The notes under the pieces are model-generated. The model had not been told where the DNA came from, made no database searches, and saw only the letters and a list, made by a program, of their open reading frames with translations. Both the position numbers and the translations under genes were made by a program. Shown here in pieces: positions 15,055 to 20,368 of a stretch of DNA of 20,368 nt. Each line of letters opens with the position of its first letter. The stretch's first letter is position 1. Where the stretch lies: the NCBI GenBank assembly GCA_964420375.1, contig CAYQTK010000058.1:1-20368 (forward strand), read 5' to 3'. Source of the DNA: CAYQTK01 sp964420375 (GTDB taxonomy: Bacteria; RBG-13-61-14; DATKZS01).

Positions 15055-15564
15055 TCAGACCTTGCCCGCTTCTATGCGACGCGCTGCCGTCTCCACCTGT
15101 TTCTCCATTGTGTCTTTATGGTTCTCCAGCTTGTCGTAGAGCTGGGGATCGGAGAGGGCAAGGATGCGGAGGGCCAGAAAAGCCGAGTTCTTTGCGCCGA
15201 TGTCACCAGCCCCTACCGCAGCTACGGGGACCCCCGGGGGCATCTGAACAGTGGACAGCAGCGCGTCCATTCCCTTAAAAGGGCCGGCTTCCATGGGCAC
15301 TCCTATAACCGGCAGCAAAGAATGGGAAGCAACAACTCCTGCAAGGTGAGCTGCTAGACCAGCGGCGGCAATGATCACTTTAGTCCCGCTTTCCCGGGCA
15401 TTGCAAACCAGACTCTTGACCCTTTCCGGAGAGCGGTGGGCGGAGGCTACCGTAAGTCGCACCGGAACTGAGAACTCTTCCAGTATCCGCACGCACTTCT
15501 TCATGGCTTCAATGTCAGAGTCACTGCCCATGACAACCAAAACCGAAGCTGTATCCAAAGTCAT
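15055..15564 (-). CDS. purE: N5-carboxyaminoimidazole ribonucleotide mutase PurE
   Basis: This 169-residue protein matches class I PurE, which converts N5-CAIR to CAIR in purine synthesis. It has VVMGSDSD (10-17), SAHRSPE near 41, AAGLAAHLAGVVAS (with the catalytic-loop His), PVIGVP and LLSTVQMPPGVPVA. The AAH-LAG-VVA and MPPGVPV segments favour the class I mutase over the class II AIR carboxylase. It starts at ATG 15564, seven bases after AAAGGAG. No purK is visible in the window. It is the second gene of the leftward run, 89 bp after galT and 7 bp before DUF89. Confidence 0.93.
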   Translation of the reverse strand: MTLDTASVLVVMGSDSDIEAMKKCVRILEEFSVPVRLTVASAHRSPERVKSLVCNARESGTKVIIAAAGLAAHLAGVVASHSLLPVIGVPMEAGPFKGMDALLSTVQMPPGVPVAAVGAGDIGAKNSAFLALRILALSDPQLYDKLENHKDTMEKQVETAARRIEAGKV

Positions 15565-15653
15565 GTCTGCTCCTTTCGGGCAAAGAAGAAATATTTAATC
15601 TAACACAGGCAAAAATCACATTCAAAGTGCTTCCCTGCTGAAAATAAAGCAAA

Positions 15654-16664
15654 TCACTCTTCGCCGCCCGGCTCCCCCGAGCGGAGTGCCTGTGCTGCGT
15701 CTTCCGGGGGAGCGGGGTTTATGTAAAAACCTGAACCCCATTCAAAGCCGGCCACCTGGCTCAGCTTGGGCATGATCTCGATGTGCCAGTGATAGTATTG
15801 GGGGGCCTCGTTCAAAGGGGCCGTGTGGATAATGTAATTGAACGGGGGATCGCCGAGAACCTGGTTGATCTTGATCATGAGCCGGTGGAGTATCTCGGCA
15901 AGATAAGGTATCTGGGCGTCATCCAGGAATTCGAAACGCGACTGGTGCTTCTTGGGAAGTATCCACGTTTCAAAAGGAGACTTGGGAGCATATGGAGAGA
16001 TGCAAACGAACTCCTGGTTCTCGAAAACAACCCGGACGTCCTCCCTCATCTCCTGTCTCAATATGTCGCAGAAAACACAACGCTCCTTGAAACGGTAATA
16101 CTCCTTGGACCCCTCCAGCTCCTCTACTACCCGCTTGGGCACAATGGGAAGAGCAATAAGCTGTGAATGAGTGTGCTCCAGGCTGGCGCCGGCATCCCTG
16201 CCCTTGTTCTTGAAAATAAGAACGTACTTAAAACGCGGGTCGCCTTTCAGGTCTCTAATCCGCTCCCGGTAAGCGCTTACTATGGAGTTGACCTCGTTTA
16301 CCGACAATACATCATAGTTGCAAACGTGGGAGGGAGTCTCGATTATGACTTCGTGGGCGCCTACGCCGTTCATCTTGTCGAACATGCCTTCGCCCATACG
16401 GTCCAGCTCACCCTCGATGGCCAGGGCTGGAAACTTGTTGGGCACAACCCGGATGGACCAGCCCGGAGAGTCCGAAGGGGTCCCGTCACGATAAGCCATG
16501 ATCTCTGGAGGAGTTTTCTTTTCGTTGCCCTCGCAAAAAGGACAGGTAGAAGGATCGAAAACGCAACGCTCATCCGTGGTCACAAAATCTGAGGGTCTTT
16601 TCACCCTTTCCGTCGCTATTATGACCCACCGGCCGATAACAGGATCTTTTCTAAGCTCAGGCAA
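15654..16664 (-). CDS. galT: galactose-1-phosphate uridylyltransferase (GalT-like, HIT superfamily)
   Basis: GalT exchanges UMP between UDP-glucose and galactose-1-phosphate. Seen here are CPFC (residues 41-44 from the TTG start), ASLEHTHSQLIALP with the HxHxQ catalytic triad (His164, His166, Gln168), a second CVFC near 198 and YYHWHIEIMPKL near 292. The pattern fits the compact archaeal/thermophile type of GalT; an ADP-sugar or other nucleotidyl substrate is possible. The frame is open to a GTG at 16673, but AGGTGGAG fits TTG 16664 better and gives MPELRKDPVIGRWVIIA, the family's usual N-terminus (336 residues). It leads the five-gene leftward run. Confidence 0.88.
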   Translation of the reverse strand: MPELRKDPVIGRWVIIATERVKRPSDFVTTDERCVFDPSTCPFCEGNEKKTPPEIMAYRDGTPSDSPGWSIRVVPNKFPALAIEGELDRMGEGMFDKMNGVGAHEVIIETPSHVCNYDVLSVNEVNSIVSAYRERIRDLKGDPRFKYVLIFKNKGRDAGASLEHTHSQLIALPIVPKRVVEELEGSKEYYRFKERCVFCDILRQEMREDVRVVFENQEFVCISPYAPKSPFETWILPKKHQSRFEFLDDAQIPYLAEILHRLMIKINQVLGDPPFNYIIHTAPLNEAPQYYHWHIEIMPKLSQVAGFEWGSGFYINPAPPEDAAQALRSGEPGGEE

Positions 16665-16794
16665 TCTCTCCACCTCTCCGTTATTAAATTAAAGACAGGC
16701 TCGGAATTCAGTATGTTATGGGGAAAACCTAAATAAATGAGTGCATGGGGCAGGGCACCTCTATGCCTTAAAGACGCTCAAAGTACAGTGTATT

Positions 16795-16822
16795 ATTTTA
16801 TTACCAAAATAGCGTTTGTCAA
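16795..16822 (-). promoter_or_regulatory. sigma70-type promoter for the galT-purE-DUF89-Sua5-DUF1015 run
   Basis: Read on the minus strand, TTGACA (16822-16817), a 16-bp spacer and TAAAAT (16800-16795) form a strong match. This would give a leader of about 125 nt before the galT start. The 378-bp gene-free stretch 16665-17042 also holds two copies of the dispersed motif. Confidence 0.55.
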
Positions 16823-16843
16823 GTAAAATAGTCCGCTTATTTG

Positions 16844-16876
16844 AAAACGCTTGCCCCCGGCATTAATATTTGTTAA
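16844..16876 (+). repeat. dispersed intergenic motif, degenerate copy C
   Basis: AAAACGCTTG (16844-16853), then GCATTAATATTTGTTAA (16860-16876), aligns with copy A (AAAACGCTTG, then GCACTAATGTCTTGTCAA) with a few mismatches and small gaps. The middle (CCCCCG) is unrelated. It shows that the motif recurs even within this one gap. Confidence 0.35.
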
Positions 16877-16981
16877 CTTACCATAGTATCTTGTCAAGCT
16901 TACATTGACGCGTAGTGTGCGAGCGACTGATACCGCAACTTCCACTGCTTGCACGAAAAACATCTATTTTGTAAGCGACGG

Positions 16982-17005
16982 AAAACGCTTGACAGAGCAC
17001 TAACG
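16982..17005 (+). repeat. dispersed intergenic motif, copy B
   Basis: AAAACGCTTGACAGAG then CACTAACG matches copy A (45-68) at 22 of 24 positions. It contains a perfect TTGACA (16989-16994); a weak CTTAAG lies 17 bp on (17012-17017), so this copy may serve as promoter of the gene at 17043. The related TAGTGTGCGAGCGACT (16912-16927), matching the arms of the 2-120 element, lies 55 bp upstream. Confidence 0.5.
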
Positions 17006-17042
17006 TTACGGCTTAAGACAGCACATCGAGGGAGGGGAAAAA

Positions 17043-18173
17043 ATGAAGAATATTCTTATCATGGCATGCGCCCTGCTTATAGCGGCCGGAGGAATGTCCA
17101 TGAAGCACCTTCAGCTTACCAAAGCGCCCAAAGAAAGCGAGTTCCCCGAAATAGCATGGAACGGCGAGCAGGTCGCAGTGGCATGGATGGACGGCAGAGA
17201 CGGCAACCAGGAAATTTACGTGAACACAGCCGAGGTTGACGCCGGGAAAAAAGGCGACGAAGTAAGGATAACCAACTCGAAAAACTGGGACGACCGGCCC
17301 AATCTGACCTGGACGGGAGCGGAGTTCGGTCTCACTTACGTCCACGAGCACAAGACAAAATTCGATCTGCTCTTCAGGACCCTGGACAAAAACGGAAAGC
17401 CAGCACTTGGACCAAGGAAAATAGTTAAAAACGCATGGCTCGGAAAAGACACCGATATCGCCTGGACAGGAGCAGGCTACGGCATAATCTATTCCAGCTT
17501 CCAGGGAGGCTCTAAGACCTCCCAGATAACCTTCCAGTACGTGGACAGAAAAGGGAACACGCAGGGAAACCCCGTGTCCCTGACCTCCGGCCCCGGCGTG
17601 AAAGTACCCGCGGACATATTAAGGGCGGGAACCGATTTCGTGGTCGTCTATCTGGACGCCGCCGAAAAGAACGTCTACTTTCTGAAGATAGACCCTTTCG
17701 GTAATCCCAAGGGTGAAAAGCTCCAGTTGAACCTTCCGGATACCGAATGCGGCATGCCCGCGGCCGCCACTAAAAACGGAAAAACCCTGGTCTCCTGGCC
17801 ACAGAACACAGCCGAAGGACAACAGGTAATGGCGGCAATGGTTCTGCCCACCGGTGAAAAACTAAAACCCCCCGAACCGGTCACCGATCCCGGAGCAAAA
17901 AGGCCTTCGGTCGAGGTGGCTGCCGGCGGGGAAGGATTCGGTTTGGCTTACATCGAAAACAAGGAAGGGAAAAGAACTCTCTTCTTTATATGCATCGACG
18001 ACAAACTTAATAAGACTTCCGAACTCGTGCGCATGGCCAAGCCCAGGCAAGTGCAGATGCTCTGCAATAAGCTTTCCATGTGCTCCACCGACAAGGGCTA
18101 CGTGATCGCATGGGTGGATAAGGGCAGAAAGATAAACACCGAAGTCATCCTCTCCAGCGCGGTCCCGGAGTAA
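17043..18173 (+). CDS. exported beta-propeller-like repeat protein, function unknown
   Basis: This 376-residue protein has an N-terminal hydrophobic signal (MKNILIMACALLIAAGG). The mature part is built of about six to seven units of roughly 50 residues, each beginning P-x-[IL]-x-W-x-G-x-x-[FY] and then a strand such as FGLTYV, YGIIYS or FVVVYL. Examples are FPEIAWNGEQVAVAWMDG, RPNLTWTGAEFGLTYVHE and DTDIAWTGAGYGIIYSS. This spacing fits blades of a beta-propeller, with the last partial unit closing against the N-terminus. No catalytic motif is recognised. A strong GAGGGAGGGG precedes the ATG. It is monocistronic and ends 13 bp from the convergent comF stop. A binding or scaffolding role in the periplasm or cell surface is inference. 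Confidence 0.78.
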   Translation: MKNILIMACALLIAAGGMSMKHLQLTKAPKESEFPEIAWNGEQVAVAWMDGRDGNQEIYVNTAEVDAGKKGDEVRITNSKNWDDRPNLTWTGAEFGLTYVHEHKTKFDLLFRTLDKNGKPALGPRKIVKNAWLGKDTDIAWTGAGYGIIYSSFQGGSKTSQITFQYVDRKGNTQGNPVSLTSGPGVKVPADILRAGTDFVVVYLDAAEKNVYFLKIDPFGNPKGEKLQLNLPDTECGMPAAATKNGKTLVSWPQNTAEGQQVMAAMVLPTGEKLKPPEPVTDPGAKRPSVEVAAGGEGFGLAYIENKEGKRTLFFICIDDKLNKTSELVRMAKPRQVQMLCNKLSMCSTDKGYVIAWVDKGRKINTEVILSSAVPE

Positions 18174-18186
18174 AAGCCTCCGATTT

Positions 18187-18942
18187 TCAGGCCGAAAACG
18201 AACCGGCAAGACAAAGCACATATACGCTTGACGCACCGGACTTCCTGAGTGTGCGGGCGCACTCGTCGACAGTGGTGCCCGTGGTAATGATGTCGTCTAT
18301 AAGCAGTATTGCCGAGCCGTGAACCGAGGACGGACGGTTTACCTTAAAAGCCCCCTTAATGTTTTTCTCCCGTTCCCGAAAAGTGAGCCCGTACTGGGGA
18401 AGAGTGTTCTTCGTTCGGACGAGGACATCGTATCGCAATGGAAGAGACCGGCTTTTAGCCAATGCTCCGGCGAGGTCCGCGGCCTGGTTGAACCCCCGAA
18501 GCCCAAGCCGTGACCGGTGAAGGGGAACCGGCAGAACTAAGTCAAAACGGGATGCGGAAAAATAAAGCTCGAATGCATCCAGCATGAGACCGGACAACGC
18601 GGGAAGAGCTGAACGCTTCTCCCGGAACTTGAAGTCCTTTAAAACCTCGGCCAGCGCCCCTTCATAACGGCCGTATAAGCGCGCCGCGTCATAGTAAGGC
18701 TCGGACTCGATGCAAAAACCGCATATGTTGCCCGAAGGAAGACTGACCTCTGATAAGGGCCTGCCGCAAACAAGGCAGACGGGAAAGCTTAACCGCTGGA
18801 AGCTGCCCAGGCATTGCGCGCAAAAACCAGGACTATCGCCCGGCCCAAGAAGCGCAGTACAAAGCGCGCAACGGGGAGGCCATAATAAAGGCCACAGTCC
18901 TGCCCACAATCTTTCCCATGTCCCTAGTAAAGATGTCCGCAA
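18187..18942 (-). CDS. comF: ComF family phosphoribosyltransferase-like protein
   Basis: This 251-residue protein has an N-terminal zinc-finger region with four CxxC pairs (CALC, CAQC, CLVC, CGFC) followed by a type I phosphoribosyltransferase domain whose PRPP loop is LLIDDIITTGTTVDE near 215. VLPVPLHRSRLGLRGFNQA is the other family hallmark. ComF proteins (GntX in enterics) support DNA uptake or processing of incoming DNA; the biochemical reaction is not settled. The frame opens at TTG 18942, three bases past the apgM stop, with only a weak ribosome-binding site. A TTG at codon 11 after GGGAAAG is an alternative. Coupling to apgM translation is likely. Confidence 0.87.
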   Translation of the reverse strand: MRTSLLGTWERLWAGLWPLLWPPRCALCTALLGPGDSPGFCAQCLGSFQRLSFPVCLVCGRPLSEVSLPSGNICGFCIESEPYYDAARLYGRYEGALAEVLKDFKFREKRSALPALSGLMLDAFELYFSASRFDLVLPVPLHRSRLGLRGFNQAADLAGALAKSRSLPLRYDVLVRTKNTLPQYGLTFREREKNIKGAFKVNRPSSVHGSAILLIDDIITTGTTVDECARTLRKSGASSVYVLCLAGSFSA

Positions 18943-18945
18943 TTA

Positions 18946-20151
18946 TCAGGCCCCGAACTTGGAAAGCTTTAAAGCATTGGCCATCAACAAGGGCATAAGC
19001 GAAACAGTGGGAACACGGCACATGCCGCCTTGTTCGCACGCCGTCTCCGTGAATTGTTGCACCCTGTCTGTCCGGCAATAAGGAGAATGGACCAGGAAGG
19101 GAAGCGGATGCCAGGAATGGTTCTTTAAAAGCGCCGGTGTGGAGTGATCGCCGGTAACAGCGACAGCATCCGGTGCAAGCTCCCGGAGACGAGGTATTTG
19201 AACGTCCACTTCCTCGATCACTTTGACCTTGGCGTCAAAGTCGCCGTCTTCACCATAACTGTCCGTCTTCTTAACGTGGACGAAAAAGAACGTGTAATCG
19301 TTAAAGTGTTCGGAAAGGCAATCAAAAAGGTCCGAAGGCCCGCTGCCGGCATCAAGGATGTCCATACCTACCATTCGGGAAAGACCCTTGTACATCGGAT
19401 ACTGCGCAATTGCGCAAGCCTTAAGCTTATAAATGTCATAAAACGTCGGATACCTCTTAAAAGAGTCTATGCCCCGAAGTAAAAGCATGTTCGCCGGATA
19501 ATGAGATGAAAGTATCTCGGATGCCCGGTCGATAAATTGATTGATATAGGAAGCGGTCAACTCTGAAGCCTTGTCGCCGGGCTGCAAGGGTACCGGAGGT
19601 TTGCCGGTTATCTGCGGATCAGTGTCGTTCAGGTCCGAGCCCAAACCTTCTCCCCGAAAAACGGCCGCAGCGCGGTGCTCTTTCACCGCCTGCACCATGA
19701 TATCAACACCGGGAACTTCGATCTCGTCCAGGGCCGAGGAAAGCTCCTTGCACTTATCCGAGGATATGCGGCCCGCGCGCCTGTCCGTGACCCTGCCCGA
19801 ATCGTCAACAGTGCAAAAGTTAATACGCACGGCAACGTCGCCCGCCTGTAATGGGAAGTTGATGCCAAGGGCCTCCAGGACTCCACGCCCCATGTTCCAC
19901 CGAACCGGATCGTAACCGAAAAGCGAAAGATGGCCGGGACCGCTCCCCGGAGTTATACCCGGTGATATGGGATCAAGCAAGCCGCAAGAACTGTCTGCTG
20001 CAAGCATGTCAAGGTTAGGAGTATCAGCGGTCTCAAGCTCGGTCGACCCCCCTTTCTCCAAAGCAACACCCCCAAGACCGTCCATGATAAGCATAACAAT
20101 CCTCGAACCCGTCTCCCGGGACAGCTCCTTCATCAACTCTTGATAATCCAT
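18946..20151 (-). CDS. apgM: 2,3-bisphosphoglycerate-independent phosphoglycerate mutase, archaeal type
   Basis: This 401-residue alkaline-phosphatase-superfamily enzyme interconverts 3- and 2-phosphoglycerate in glycolysis and gluconeogenesis. Motifs are MDGLGG (23-28; Asp24), the nucleophile region PGSGPGHLSLFGYDP (68-82; probable Ser70), VHVKKTDSYGEDGDF near 291-305 and TGDHSTP (333-339; Asp335, His336), then HSWHPLPFL (345-353). It is the short ApgM form, not the long GpmI form. ATG 20151 has AGGAGGAG just upstream. comF follows after 3 bp, so the two are co-transcribed. Confidence 0.92.
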   Translation of the reverse strand: MDYQELMKELSRETGSRIVMLIMDGLGGVALEKGGSTELETADTPNLDMLAADSSCGLLDPISPGITPGSGPGHLSLFGYDPVRWNMGRGVLEALGINFPLQAGDVAVRINFCTVDDSGRVTDRRAGRISSDKCKELSSALDEIEVPGVDIMVQAVKEHRAAAVFRGEGLGSDLNDTDPQITGKPPVPLQPGDKASELTASYINQFIDRASEILSSHYPANMLLLRGIDSFKRYPTFYDIYKLKACAIAQYPMYKGLSRMVGMDILDAGSGPSDLFDCLSEHFNDYTFFFVHVKKTDSYGEDGDFDAKVKVIEEVDVQIPRLRELAPDAVAVTGDHSTPALLKNHSWHPLPFLVHSPYCRTDRVQQFTETACEQGGMCRVPTVSLMPLLMANALKLSKFGA

Positions 20152-20178
20152 CTTCTCCTCCTATCCCCACTTTCGGAA

Positions 20179-20207
20179 AATATAATCTTTACTCCTACAA
20201 GTAAAAC
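20179..20207 (-). promoter_or_regulatory. weak candidate promoter for apgM-comF
   Basis: On the minus strand TATATT (20184-20179) lies 17 bp after a poor -35, GTTTTA (20207-20202), 28 bp before the apgM ATG. A promoter is expected in this gap because a terminator separates apgM from the gene upstream, but the -35 is weak. Confidence 0.25.
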
Positions 20208-20221
20208 ACAAAGTTAAAGGG

Positions 20222-20262
20222 ATAAAAAGGGCCTTCCCCGTATTTAAACCGGGAAAGGCCCT
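20222..20262 (-). terminator. intrinsic terminator of the leftward gene at the right edge
   Basis: AGGGCCTTCCCCG (about 20228-20240) and CGGGAAAGGCCCT (about 20250-20262) form a long GC-rich stem with one mismatch. On the minus strand the stem is followed by TTTTTATC, so it stops leftward transcription coming from the gene beyond 20289. Confidence 0.85.
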
Positions 20263-20288
20263 CTTGTCAGCATTACATTAAAATCCCG

Positions 20289-20368
20289 CTATGGAGAAAT
20301 TCCTTCAATTGTAATAATATCGCCGCACGTGATCTCCGGGCAGTAGCGGCCTTGGTAGGGGCCTTCGC
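20289..20368 (-). CDS. C-terminal end of an unidentified protein (partial)
   Basis: On the minus strand one frame is open from the window edge and gives 25 residues, EGPYQGRYCPEITCGD then IITIEGISP, before a TAG stop at 20291-20289. The two other frames give less protein-like Arg/Pro- or Ala/Arg-rich peptides. A terminator 27 bp downstream supports a real gene ending here. Too little is visible to name the family. Confidence 0.5.
   Translation of the reverse strand, partial: EGPYQGRYCPEITCGDIITIEGISP

Noticed and set aside
17043..17070. Lipobox (IMAC, Cys9) in the exported propeller protein
   Set aside because: The hydrophobic stretch before Cys9 is far too short for a lipoprotein signal and most of it lies after the Cys, so an ordinary signal peptide is more likely.

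Overview
The window looks like a chromosomal segment of a Gram-negative bacterium. The evidence is a FadL/OmpP1-type outer-membrane barrel, a very large predicted lipoprotein and other exported proteins. Base composition is fairly GC-rich in genes and AT-rich between them. An archaeal-type phosphoglycerate mutase (ApgM), an ADP-forming acyl-CoA synthetase alpha subunit, a DUF1015 protein and a DUF89 protein together suggest a deltaproteobacterium-like lineage or an uncultured candidate phylum. That placement is inference: there is no rRNA or tRNA, and I could not run a search.

Layout, left to right. (1) 1-276 is non-coding, with a 119-bp inverted-repeat element and a short motif that recurs near 16.85 and 17.0 kb. 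(2) 277-2043 (+) holds an acyl-CoA synthetase (NDP-forming) alpha-type protein followed 3 bp later by a stand-alone Lrp/AsnC ligand-binding (RAM) domain protein. (3) 5488-2134 (-) is a three-gene cluster: an AraM/glycerol-1-phosphate-dehydrogenase-like enzyme, a PIG-L/LmbE zinc deacetylase and an MFS transporter. (4) 5489-6221 is a gene-poor stretch with divergent promoters, a dense array of about six hairpins and an 11-bp inverted repeat. (5) 6222-12100 (+) encodes an OmpP1/FadL-like barrel and a 1471-residue multi-repeat lipoprotein with a C-terminal membrane tail, closed by a clear terminator. (6) 16664-12193 (-) is a compact five-gene run: galT-like, purE, DUF89, Sua5/YrdC-family and DUF1015. 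(7) 17043-18173 (+) is an exported beta-propeller-like protein. (8) 20151-18187 (-) is apgM followed by comF. (9) A terminator at 20222-20262 and the last 25 codons of another leftward gene end the window.

How the genes may work together. The leftward operon 16664-12193 combines central metabolism (galactose-1-P/UDP-sugar exchange, purine synthesis), tRNA threonylcarbamoylation and two poorly characterised families, one of which (DUF89) is linked to metabolite damage control. The barrel plus giant lipoprotein looks like a cell-surface module. The AraM-like/PIG-L/MFS set looks like a small uptake or conversion pathway for a polyol- or sugar-derived compound whose substrate cannot be read from sequence. 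The least explained items are the giant lipoprotein, the hairpin array and the dispersed repeat.
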